Shown: positions 34,252 through 40,901 of the stretch, in pieces
Numbering within the stretch: position 1 is the first letter of the stretch
How the letters are laid out: every line of letters starts with the position of its first letter
Assembly (NCBI RefSeq): GCF_027859075.1
Contig: NZ_JAQIBL010000124.1
Location: forward strand, 1-40,901
Source of the DNA: Oceanispirochaeta sp.
GTDB lineage: Bacteria; Spirochaetota; Spirochaetia; DSM-2461
Reading direction: 5' to 3'
Length of the DNA: 40,901 nt
The notes under the pieces: generated by a model
The model's database searches: none
Seen by the model: the letters and a program-made list of their open reading frames with translations, nothing else
What the model was told of the DNA's origin: nothing
Translations under genes and position numbers: made by a program

Positions 34252-34291
34252 ATGGCACGAATATTACCAGCAGGAAACTAAAAATGCAACC

Positions 34292-34320
34292 TTGTCCAAA
34301 TCTGTTTCCAGAGGTATATT
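34292..34320 (+). promoter_or_regulatory. Promoter of the TPR lipoprotein/TraB operon
   Basis: TTGTCC (34292-34297) and TATATT (34315-34320) are separated by 17 bases. Transcription would start near 34327, about 100 bases before the start codon. Confidence 0.5.
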
Positions 34321-34428
34321 ATCAACTGTATTCTGAAGGTCATTTCCCGAGGATATTCAACCCCATTCAATAATTCTGAAAGTTGTCATTCATTTCCGAA
34401 TCCTTTCAGTCCATCATAAGGAGACAAA

Positions 34429-35841
34429 ATGAATCTGAGCCGACTGACTCTTTATGGGACATTGCTGCTGGTACTTGTTCTATTTCTGCCTCTCTCATGC
34501 ACCAGTACTGTCACAGAAAAACAGGGTGATTCAAGTTCTGAAGCAGGGAATGCTCCTGAAAAACCGAAAGAAATTCTACCGGTAGAACCTGAACCGACTC
34601 TATTAGAGTCGTTGACTGAGCTCAACGCTGTTGAGGATGGTCAGAAGGATCTTGCTCTTCTGGAAAAGGCTGAGACTCTGACCCTGGAAGAACGGATTTT
34701 AAAATCGGCTCTTATGGTTTCTGAAGGATACTGGAAAGAGGCCCGGGAGGAATTAAACCGGCTGCTGGAGGAGAATCCGGGACATCCTGATGTCCTTTAT
34801 AACTTAGCCCTTCTTGAAAATGCTGAAGGTGATAATGCAGCCCGGGATGAGACCATCGGGGCCATTCTCAAAACAAATCCTGATCATGAAGATGGACTGC
34901 TTTTAAAGGGAACTATAGATTTTTCAGCCAAGCGTTATAAACAAGCGGATCAGAGTTTCAGTCGGATCTTGAGTAAAAATCCAAAGAATTTTATGGCCCT
35001 CTCAGGAGCCGGTTCCGCCCAGATGAATCTGGATAATCTGGAGGGAGCTGTGAAGCTTCTGAACAGAGCCATAGAACTGGAACCTGATTTCGCCTACCTT
35101 TATGTGGATAGAGCCCGGGCTTTTCGAGGGCTTAAAAAATACGGTAAGGCTGAAGAGGACTATGGAAGAGCGATTGAGCTGGAACCGGATGTGGAGTGGC
35201 ATTACCTGGACCGCACACGGATTTTCATACAGTATTTTCATGACCTGGAGAATGCCTGGGAAGATCTGGAGCAGATCGAAAGAATCAATCCTGACAATCT
35301 TTTCGCCAACATATATAAGGCGGGAGTCCTGGATGAGTGGCAGCGTTATGATGAAGCTGAAGTTTATTATGAAAAGATCCTGAGGGCCCGTCCAGACTAT
35401 GGTTACGCCCATGAACCCCTGGCAAAATATGCCTATATGAAGGGAGATTTTAAAAAAGCAAAAAATCATTTTTTGCAAGCCTATGAATTTGAAAGCCGGG
35501 ATGTTATGTATGTGTTGGCTGCCGCCCTCTGTATGGAGAAATCGGGAGACCGAAAAAATGCCGAGAAACTCCTGAAAGAAGTTATTCCCCGAGTGACGAG
35601 AGACAGCATTGAATATGAAATGTTCAGGTACTATCTCCAGCCGGGTTCCAATTATTTTATTACCGACAAGATTGCTAAAGAAACTAATGAAGACCTACGC
35701 AGCCGGATGTATTTTTATCTGGGAGCTCGTGATGATCTACAAGGGCTTAGAAGAAGTGCCCTGGCCAGCTATGAGCAGGTTGATGATTACACAGGCTTCT
35801 TTGAATCTGAACTGGCCGCCTGGGAAAGGAATAATCCATGA
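34429..35841 (+). CDS. TPR-repeat lipoprotein
   Basis: A 470-residue lipoprotein. A long hydrophobic signal ends in LPLSC, with the acylated Cys at residue 24, followed by a low-complexity Ser/Glu/Pro spacer. From about residue 95 to 420 there are eight or more tetratricopeptide repeats, with the typical A-Y/A-L-x-P-x pattern (for example NPGHPDVLYNLALLENAEGD, NPKNFMALSGAGSAQMNLDN and ELEPDFAYLYVDRARAFRGL). They form a helical scaffold for protein binding in the periplasm or on the cell surface. AAGGAGA precedes the ATG. It overlaps the TraB-family gene by four bases, so they are co-translated. Partner unknown. Confidence 0.9.
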   Translation: MNLSRLTLYGTLLLVLVLFLPLSCTSTVTEKQGDSSSEAGNAPEKPKEILPVEPEPTLLESLTELNAVEDGQKDLALLEKAETLTLEERILKSALMVSEGYWKEAREELNRLLEENPGHPDVLYNLALLENAEGDNAARDETIGAILKTNPDHEDGLLLKGTIDFSAKRYKQADQSFSRILSKNPKNFMALSGAGSAQMNLDNLEGAVKLLNRAIELEPDFAYLYVDRARAFRGLKKYGKAEEDYGRAIELEPDVEWHYLDRTRIFIQYFHDLENAWEDLEQIERINPDNLFANIYKAGVLDEWQRYDEAEVYYEKILRARPDYGYAHEPLAKYAYMKGDFKKAKNHFLQAYEFESRDVMYVLAAALCMEKSGDRKNAEKLLKEVIPRVTRDSIEYEMFRYYLQPGSNYFITDKIAKETNEDLRSRMYFYLGARDDLQGLRRSALASYEQVDDYTGFFESELAAWERNNP

Positions 35842-37043
35842 GTGAAGAAATAAAAATCGACCATGAAGGGGATACGGTCAGCCGTATCCATCTGGCAAAT
35901 AGGGAGATCCTTCTGTTAGGAACGGCCCATGTCTCCCTTGATAGTGTAGAAGAAGTAACAAACGCCATACGGGAAGAACTTCCCGACCGTATTTGTGTTG
36001 AAATTGATGCCGGGCGGTATCAGTCTCCCTCTAAGAATGAAAAATGGCAGCAGATGGACCTGACAAAGGTCTTTCGCCAAAAGAAGGGTTTCCTCCTTTT
36101 AGCGAATCTTGTGCTGACCTCTTTTCAGAGAAAGGTCGGGATGAATACGGGGATAAAGCCTGGTGAAGAGATGAAAATGGCCATCGAAGTGGCGGAAGAA
36201 CTTTCTATCCCCTATTCCTTCAGTGACAGACCGGTACAGATGACTCTTCAGCGGGCCTGGGGAATGAGCACCCCCTGGAACAAGATGAAGCTTCTGGCAT
36301 CCCTGCTCGGTTCCGTATTTACCACTGAAAATGTAAATGCCGAAGAAGTGGAGTCTCTGAAAGAAAAGGGGGCTCTTGAGGATATGATGGAAGAGTTGTC
36401 AACTTTTCTGCCTTCGGTTAAGCAAGTTCTTATTGATGAGCGGGACCAGTATCTGGCGACCAATATCTATGAAGCTCCGGGGAATAAGATCATCGCTGTG
36501 GTTGGTGCCGGTCATATGCCGGGGATTATCCGCTGGATTGAGGACCTACACAGCGGCAGGAAGGAATCAGATTTAAAAGAAATTTCATCCCTTCCGGTAC
36601 GGGGATTAGGCAGCAAGATGCTTCCCTGGATTATTCCTGCCCTGATTTTAGCGATTGTTGTTACAGGATTTATCACGTCAGGTATAGACGTCGGTCTCCG
36701 CATGCTTCTGGTCTGGGTTCTGGCGAACGGTACTCTCGCCGCCCTGGGAGCCATCTTGGCTTTGGCTCACCCACTGACCATACTTGGATCTTTCCTGGCG
36801 GCACCGATCACAAGTATGAACCCCACCATCGGTGTCGGTATGGTCTCAGGCATTATGGAATATTTTTTCAGGAAGCCCCGGGTTAGCGACATGGAATCTC
36901 TTCAGGATGATGTCACCAGCCTGAGGGGTTGGTATAGAAATAGAATTTCCAGAATCCTTCTGGTTTTTTTCTTCTCTTCTCTGGGCAGTTCCATCGGTAC
37001 ATTTTATGCTCTGCCCCGTATTTCCATGCTATTGGGGGGCTGA
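35838..37043 (+). CDS. TraB/PrgY-family membrane protein
   Basis: A 401-residue protein of the TraB family, related to PrgY, which in enterococci is thought to inactivate a pheromone. The soluble N-terminal domain has the family's motifs: ILLLGTAHVS near residue 27, RICVEIDAGRY near 50, and VVGAGHMPGI near 225, where the Glu and His residues are thought to form a metal site. Four hydrophobic helices follow from about 255, with a short basic segment and a last helix near 375. The start overlaps the TPR gene (ATGA). The 3' end runs 15 bases into the radA 3' end on the opposite strand. Confidence 0.85.
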   Translation: MSEEIKIDHEGDTVSRIHLANREILLLGTAHVSLDSVEEVTNAIREELPDRICVEIDAGRYQSPSKNEKWQQMDLTKVFRQKKGFLLLANLVLTSFQRKVGMNTGIKPGEEMKMAIEVAEELSIPYSFSDRPVQMTLQRAWGMSTPWNKMKLLASLLGSVFTTENVNAEEVESLKEKGALEDMMEELSTFLPSVKQVLIDERDQYLATNIYEAPGNKIIAVVGAGHMPGIIRWIEDLHSGRKESDLKEISSLPVRGLGSKMLPWIIPALILAIVVTGFITSGIDVGLRMLLVWVLANGTLAALGAILALAHPLTILGSFLAAPITSMNPTIGVGMVSGIMEYFFRKPRVSDMESLQDDVTSLRGWYRNRISRILLVFFFSSLGSSIGTFYALPRISMLLGG

Positions 37044-38399
37044 AAAGACCTTTCGGATGGCGTCTTTGATATCCCCCGCTATGATGGGGGGGGCTCCCGT
37101 CCAGTCCCGTGTCTCTTCAGATTTTTCAGGAATAAGAATCCTTTTGAAACCCATCTCCTCAGCGGCTTTTAACCGCCGGCGGAGCTGGGCAACAGGCCGG
37201 ATTTCTCCAGTGAGGCTCATCTCACCAAAGGCGATAAGGTCTGAGGGAATCTGTATCCCTGTCCTGGCGGAATAGATGGCCAGGGCCAGGGGAAGTTCCA
37301 TACCGATTTCGGCAATTTTCATACCGCCGGCTACATTGATATAAATGTCCTGATCGGAAAATTTTATTCCCAGATGTTTTTCCATTATGGCGGCCACACG
37401 GGAAACCCGGCTGCTTTCCACTCTGTCTGAGAAAATACGGGAGACCGCTCCTTTCGCTGCTACGGTGAGAGACTGAATTTCCACCAGCAGGACTCTGGAT
37501 CCTTCAAATACCGGTGCCACAGAAATACCTGGAGGCAGATCGCCCTCCCTGCTTTCCAGAAAGAGGCCCTCAGGATGACCGATCTGTATCAGGCCCATTG
37601 CGCTCATCTGAAAGAGCCCAATTTCATCCACAGAACCAAAGCGGTTCTTTGTGGCCCTGAGGACCCTCAATTCGTTTCCAGAATGGTCAAAATAAAGAAC
37701 CGTATCCACCATATGTTCGATGACTTTGGGTCCGGCAATGGCCCCATCTTTTGTCACATGGGCGATAAGAAAGAGTACGGCATCTCTCCGGCGGACCCAG
37801 TTGATCAGTTCAAAACATCCATATTTCAGCTGATTCACCGTGCCGGGGACCATGCCTTGTGAGGGGGATTGAATGGTCTGTATGGAATCCATGATGACCA
37901 GACCCGGTCTTCTCTGTTCCAGGGTAGTGAGGATCTCCTCTACCCTGGATTCGCAGTAGAGGATGAGCTTGTCAGAATTGATTCCCAGGCGTTCTGCCCT
38001 GAGTTTGATCTGCCGGGGAGACTCCTCACCCGATATGTAGAGCACTTCCTGGTCTTGAGCCGCCATGAGGGCGATCTGAAGCATCAGAGTTGATTTCCCT
38101 ATGCCCGGCTCACCTCCCAGTAATACAGCGGACCCTTCCACCAGTCCTCCCCCCAGGACTTGATCGGCTTCGGGTATTCCTGTTGAGCGTCGTGTGACAT
38201 CCTTCAGGACAATGCTGCTGAGTTTTTGGGGTTCCGGTGACTCTGCATAGAATCCGGAAGGAGTCTGCGGCGCCGAGGGGAGTGATTTTTCCTTGAAGCT
38301 GTTCCATTCACCGCAGCCGGGACATCGTCCCAGCCATTTGGGCTCTTCATGACCGCAGGAGGAACAGCTGAAAACCGTTTTATTTCTGCTTTTAGCCAT
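37029..38399 (-). CDS. radA: DNA repair protein RadA
   Basis: A branch-migration ATPase used in recombinational repair. The 456-residue product has a four-Cys zinc finger (Cys12, Cys15, Cys26, Cys29), a RecA-like core with Walker A GGEPGIGKST near residue 95, the RadA-specific KNRFGS motif near residue 258, and a C-terminal Lon-protease-like S16 domain (GGMKIAEIGMELPLALAIYSA near 363). It starts four bases after the stop of the upstream isomerase gene and is the last gene of that operon. Its tail overlaps the TraB gene head-on. Confidence 0.97.
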   Translation of the reverse strand: MAKSRNKTVFSCSSCGHEEPKWLGRCPGCGEWNSFKEKSLPSAPQTPSGFYAESPEPQKLSSIVLKDVTRRSTGIPEADQVLGGGLVEGSAVLLGGEPGIGKSTLMLQIALMAAQDQEVLYISGEESPRQIKLRAERLGINSDKLILYCESRVEEILTTLEQRRPGLVIMDSIQTIQSPSQGMVPGTVNQLKYGCFELINWVRRRDAVLFLIAHVTKDGAIAGPKVIEHMVDTVLYFDHSGNELRVLRATKNRFGSVDEIGLFQMSAMGLIQIGHPEGLFLESREGDLPPGISVAPVFEGSRVLLVEIQSLTVAAKGAVSRIFSDRVESSRVSRVAAIMEKHLGIKFSDQDIYINVAGGMKIAEIGMELPLALAIYSARTGIQIPSDLIAFGEMSLTGEIRPVAQLRRRLKAAEEMGFKRILIPEKSEETRDWTGAPPIIAGDIKDAIRKVFSAPQ

Positions 38400-38403
38400 G
38401 AAC

Positions 38404-39408
38404 TTACTGGAAGTCTATAAGTTCTATATCAAATATAAGCCAGGATCCCGGGGGGATGGGGCCGTAACCCTTTTCACCATAGGCCAGGGCGGGAGGTAGT
38501 ATGATGGTTCTCTTTTCTCCAGCCTGCATGCTCAGGGCTGTTTCGATCCATCCGGGTATGACTCCGTCTCTGCCGATAACAAACTGAAAGGGCTCTCCTC
38601 TCATATAGGAATTATCAAATTCTTCACCCGAGAGGAGTCGGCCCGAGTAATGCATTCGGACGGTATTCCCGGGACGGGGCTTTCCACCTTTTCCCTCATT
38701 TATGATCTTAAAGAATATTCCTGTTTCAGATTCCTCAACACCATCGCCCAGTTGGTCCAGTAACAGTGCTACTTCTGGATATTCATCGGCAAAGGCCTGT
38801 CTGGATTCAATCCGGGCCTGCATGATCATATCCCGAACCACAGTATCATCCGGGCTGAAGGACTCGGCTTTGCTTCCTATCCTTATGATCTCAACCGAAT
38901 TGATGATGTCCCCTCTTTTCAGCTTGGAGAGAGTCTTTTCCCCCGTAATAAGCTGTCCGAAGGTCGTATATTTCTGGTCCAGAAAGGGATCGCCATTGAT
39001 CATGATCATAATCTGGCTACCCTGGTCTTCGTTCTGACGGGAGACCATGACCAGTGAACCGGGAGTTCCGGATGAAAGGACAGATCCTTTTTCCCGGGGG
39101 ATGGTATAATCCACGGGAGTATCGGGATCTCCCAGAAAGAGGGCATAACCCTGAACTTCCCTGTAGATCTTTTGATTCGTATAGTAAGGACCCTCTGAAT
39201 CGGCAATTTTCATCTTGCCTTCTGCCAGAGCCACAAAATTGGACACCGTCCTGGGAAGCTGCTCATAGTCCAGACGGTACAGGAGCGCACCACTTGGGGA
39301 GAGGAATCGTGCATAAAGACCCGGAGGAAGGGGGTCTTCCTGAGCCGTGAGCATCAGGGGACTTAACAGCAGTATCAATATAAGAAACCATAGGGTTTTC
39401 TGTTTCAT
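38404..39408 (-). CDS. Exported cyclophilin-FKBP fusion, cyclophilin half degenerate
   Basis: A 334-residue exported protein: signal peptide (MKQKTLWFLILILLLSPLMLTAQ), a cyclophilin-like domain at about 30-190, and an FKBP domain at about 230-334. The FKBP domain is complete: VRMHYSGRLLSGEEFDNS, PFQFVIGRDGVIPGW, and [37 protein letters not shown]. The cyclophilin domain lacks several active-site residues compared with its neighbour at 39446: QGGDP is [12 protein letters not shown] is QGSQIMIM, and the WL-KHT segment is FLDQKYTT. So only the FKBP half is likely to isomerise proline peptides. It could still serve as a periplasmic chaperone. GGAGA precedes the ATG, and it lies 37 bases after the paralogue. 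Confidence 0.85.
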   Translation of the reverse strand: MKQKTLWFLILILLLSPLMLTAQEDPLPPGLYARFLSPSGALLYRLDYEQLPRTVSNFVALAEGKMKIADSEGPYYTNQKIYREVQGYALFLGDPDTPVDYTIPREKGSVLSSGTPGSLVMVSRQNEDQGSQIMIMINGDPFLDQKYTTFGQLITGEKTLSKLKRGDIINSVEIIRIGSKAESFSPDDTVVRDMIMQARIESRQAFADEYPEVALLLDQLGDGVEESETGIFFKIINEGKGGKPRPGNTVRMHYSGRLLSGEEFDNSYMRGEPFQFVIGRDGVIPGWIETALSMQAGEKRTIILPPALAYGEKGYGPIPPGSWLIFDIELIDFQ

Positions 39409-39445
39409 TCTTGTCTCCAGGCCTTTATTATATTAAAAAAATTTA

Positions 39446-40474
39446 TCAGAAATCGAGGAGTTCCACTTCAAAAACCAACCATGCATCGGGAGGAATCACT
39501 CCGCCTGCTCCTCTGCTGCCATAGGCCATTTCGGGGGGTAGGATGATGGTTCGTTTTTCGCCTTTTTTCATATCAAGAATGGTTTCGTCCCATCCTGAGA
39601 TAACACGTCCGCCTCCGGCAGGAAATTCGAAGGGAGTTCCCCGGGCAACAGAACTGTCAAAGGTCTTTCCATCCATAAACATTCCTGTGTAATGAACTTT
39701 TACATTGGTACCGACTGTCGGTTTGGCGCCGCTGCCTTCTTTTTCGACAATAAAGTGAATTCCCGATTTAGAAACCTGGGCCTCGGGCCATCTTTTACTT
39801 ATTTCTTCCAGAATACCTTTCTGAGCTTCTTTTTTCTTTCTCATCTCTGCTCCTGCGAGGTCTTCCAGGGCTGCATCGAAGGCTTTCTGGTCGTTTTTAA
39901 AGGCTTTAGCCGATGCTCCAACCCTGATGATTTCCATCGTATTGATCTTGTCATTTGCCTTGATGCTGTCTACGACCTTCTGGCCTTCCAGAACCTGTCC
40001 GAATATGGTGTGTTTACCCTGTAGCCAGGATGTTTCCACATGAGTTATAAAGAACTGACTTCCGTTTGTTCCCGGGCCTGAATTGGCCATAGCCAGAATT
40101 CCGGGTCCGTTGAACTGAAGGGAGTTATCAATTTCATCGGGGAAGTTATATCCGGGGCCGCCGGAACCTGTTCCCGTGGGGTCTCCTCCCTGAACCATAA
40201 AATTATCAATGACACGGTGGAATTTAATACCGTCATAGTATTTACCCTTCCGGTTTGATTCAATCTTTCCTTCCGCCAGACCGGTAAAATTAATGACAGT
40301 CAGGGGAGTTTTTTCAAATTCAAGGTTAAGAAGAATCTCTCCCCTGTTGGTATCGATAAGGGCATAAAGCCCGTCTTTCAGTGAATCTCTATCTATTGCA
40401 ATTGCACTCATAGTTGTTGTCATGAGCAGCACGCCTGCCAGCAGAACTGTTTTGAGGGTGTTAAGCTGCTTCAT
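39446..40474 (-). CDS. Exported cyclophilin-FKBP fusion, both halves intact
   Basis: A 342-residue exported peptidyl-prolyl isomerase. The signal peptide ([20 protein letters not shown]) is followed by a cyclophilin domain with [25 protein letters not shown] near residue 80, [31 protein letters not shown] near 130, and a helical linker of Glu, Lys and Ala. An FKBP domain follows ([18 protein letters not shown], then [15 protein letters not shown], and [33 protein letters not shown]). Both catalytic sets look present. It probably helps folding of exported or surface proteins. GGAGG lies five to six bases before the ATG. It heads the operon with its degenerate paralogue and radA. Confidence 0.93.
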   Translation of the reverse strand: MKQLNTLKTVLLAGVLLMTTTMSAIAIDRDSLKDGLYALIDTNRGEILLNLEFEKTPLTVINFTGLAEGKIESNRKGKYYDGIKFHRVIDNFMVQGGDPTGTGSGGPGYNFPDEIDNSLQFNGPGILAMANSGPGTNGSQFFITHVETSWLQGKHTIFGQVLEGQKVVDSIKANDKINTMEIIRVGASAKAFKNDQKAFDAALEDLAGAEMRKKKEAQKGILEEISKRWPEAQVSKSGIHFIVEKEGSGAKPTVGTNVKVHYTGMFMDGKTFDSSVARGTPFEFPAGGGRVISGWDETILDMKKGEKRTIILPPEMAYGSRGAGGVIPPDAWLVFEVELLDF

Positions 40475-40498
40475 AATTCCTCCTGTATTTAATTAGAA

Positions 40499-40533
40499 AC
40501 CGGTAAACCAGGGTATGTTACAAGTTTACCGGT
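40499..40533. repeat. Perfect 10-bp inverted repeat ahead of the isomerase gene
   Basis: ACCGGTAAAC (40499-40508) and GTTTACCGGT (40524-40533) with 15 bases between. It lies just downstream of the predicted minus-strand transcription start (near 40539), in the isomerase mRNA leader. AATTTTT follows on the plus strand only, where no gene precedes it. Confidence 0.7.
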
Positions 40534-40545
40534 AATTTTTATGAG

Positions 40546-40574
40546 AGCATAACATTAAAAACGGGTAGAATCAA
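40546..40574 (-). promoter_or_regulatory. Promoter of the isomerase-radA operon
   Basis: On the minus strand, TTGATT (40569-40574) and TATGCT (40546-40551) are separated by 17 bases. Each matches consensus at four of six positions. Transcription would run through the inverted repeat at 40499. Confidence 0.4.
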
Positions 40575-40630
40575 TTCGCATATCCCCCTGGTTTCAATCG
40601 AAAAGGATGGATATTGGAAGGACCCATTTA

Positions 40631-40659
40631 TTGACAGCCCAGGAAGAAGCCTATAAAAT
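40631..40659 (+). promoter_or_regulatory. Strong promoter of the phenylalanine leader
   Basis: A perfect TTGACA (40631-40636) and TAAAAT (40654-40659) are 17 bases apart. The predicted transcription start, near 40665-40669, falls at or just before the leader ATG, so the leader RNA may have almost no 5' untranslated region. An overlapping TATAAA at 40652 with a 15-base spacer is less good. Confidence 0.6.
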
Positions 40660-40668
40660 TACAAAATT

Positions 40669-40749
40669 ATGAGAAATCCGAAATTCTTCTTTATCTATTT
40701 TTTTAACTTTTTCTTTTTTACCAGAAGGGTAACCCCGGGGCTTTCATAA
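40669..40749 (+). CDS. Putative phenylalanine-rich leader peptide
   Basis: A 26-codon open frame from ATG 40669 to TAA 40747-40749. Nine of the codons are phenylalanine, clustered as three, two and four in a row between residues 6 and 17, with Ile, Tyr and Asn between them. The upstream frame closes at a stop at 40654, so ATG is the only start. The form resembles the leader peptides of pheA and pheST in enterobacteria, where ribosome stalling at Phe codons controls a terminator. Against it, no ribosome binding site is near: AGGAAGAAG is 20 bases upstream, so translation would have to be leaderless or weak. The T-rich DNA also biases the frame to Phe. Too short to confirm by sequence alone. 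Confidence 0.5.
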   Translation: MRNPKFFFIYFFNFFFFTRRVTPGLS

Positions 40750-40787
40750 AGAACGGATGTTCATAAGAGCCGCAGAGGGTTTCCTTA
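40725..40787 (+). promoter_or_regulatory. Possible antiterminator pairing
   Basis: AAGG and AACCC (40725-40735) can pair with GGGTT and CCTT (40777-40786), with a small internal loop. This uses the 5' arm of the downstream terminator, so the two structures exclude each other. A ribosome near the leader stop codon would cover the 40725-40735 arm and favour termination, whereas a stall at early Phe codons would leave it free. Confidence 0.4.
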
Positions 40788-40814
40788 TAGGAGACCCTCT
40801 GCGGCTCTTTTTTT
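40766..40814 (+). terminator. Strong rho-independent terminator, likely attenuator
   Basis: AGAGCCGCAGAGGG (40766-40779) pairs perfectly over 14 bases with CCCTCTGCGGCTCT (40795-40808), and the inner TTTCC/GGAG bases extend it. The stem ends in a tract of seven T (40808-40814). No T run follows on the minus strand, so it acts on plus-strand RNA. It starts 17 bases after the leader stop codon, about 100-150 bases from the predicted transcription start. Confidence 0.85.
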
Positions 40815-40847
40815 GCATCATTAAGTTTTTTGATGTGGGAGGTATGT

Positions 40848-40901
40848 TTGGTCGTGGGGAATCTTTCTACTATGCGCAGTGCCTCACGTTATATATATGA
40901 G
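40848..40901 (+). CDS. Possible 5' end of the attenuated gene, cut by the window
   Basis: An open frame that continues past the end of the window. The best start is TTG 40848, five bases after GGGAGG (40837-40842); ATG 40833 and ATG 40872 are in the same frame. Eighteen residues are visible and none identifies a family. A second frame from ATG 40844 closes at 40900, so the choice is not certain. Expected products for a Phe-controlled gene include prephenate dehydratase, DAHP synthase or PheS. Confidence 0.3.
   Translation, partial: MVVGNLSTMRSASRYIYE

Noticed and set aside
40499-40540. Reading the inverted repeat as a plus-strand terminator (AATTTTT follows it)
   Set aside because: There is no plus-strand gene upstream to terminate; the arms are in the minus-strand leader, where an operator or 5' stem fits better.

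Overview
The window reads as a contiguous piece of a free-living or symbiotic, probably anaerobic spirochaete chromosome. The reasons are family-level: a very long DUF342/FapA-type protein, a DUF2259 secreted protein, an NfnAB-type electron-bifurcating pair, a giant acyl-CoA dehydratase activase, WG- and TPR-repeat lipoproteins, and cyclophilin-FKBP fusion proteins. Genes are dense, base composition looks even, and I see no insertion sequence, prophage, CRISPR array, tRNA or rRNA.

Layout. (1) 1-5338, plus strand: a small coiled-coil protein (5' end possibly outside the window), a 956-residue FapA-family protein, lgt, and a transglutaminase-like exported protein coupled to lgt by ATGA. (2) 5507-10372: a CTP-dependent lipid-kinase-like membrane protein, an opposite-strand membrane protein, a DUF2259 secreted protein behind two tandem 24-bp repeats, proS with a clear promoter and terminators on both sides, and a small exported protein. 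(3) 10374-16939, minus strand: a five-gene operon reading TTG-started small protein, lysA, large GH13 glycosidase-like protein, atypical SDR protein, divergent SDF-type transporter. (4) 17119-20451, plus strand: WG-repeat lipoprotein, pyrC, hisA and a hisIE-like gene whose HisI half has lost its catalytic residues. (5) 20501-27699, minus strand: giant two-headed acyl-CoA dehydratase activase, an Lrp/AsnC regulator, nfnA and nfnB. (6) 27890-28942: mnmA. (7) 28976-32306, minus strand: a 90-residue protein, nnr, an LsrG-like monooxygenase-fold protein and an iron-type alcohol dehydrogenase. (8) 32407-37043: a 614-residue membrane-anchored protein diverging from a TPR lipoprotein plus TraB-family operon. 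(9) 37029-40474, minus strand: two tandem cyclophilin-FKBP fusion isomerases and radA.

The last 430 bases hold no long gene, but this is the most striking non-coding stretch. It has an inverted repeat upstream of the isomerase gene. On the plus strand it also has a near-consensus promoter, a 26-codon open frame with nine phenylalanine codons, and a 14-bp perfect hairpin followed by seven T. This has the form of a phenylalanine-controlled transcription attenuator for a gene that lies mostly beyond the window.

Functional themes are housekeeping metabolism (lysine, pyrimidine, histidine, NAD(P)H repair), translation (proS, mnmA), anaerobic redox chemistry (nfnAB and the activase) and envelope maturation (lgt, lipoproteins, exported isomerases). 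All product calls come from reading motifs in the translated sequence; no database search was possible.
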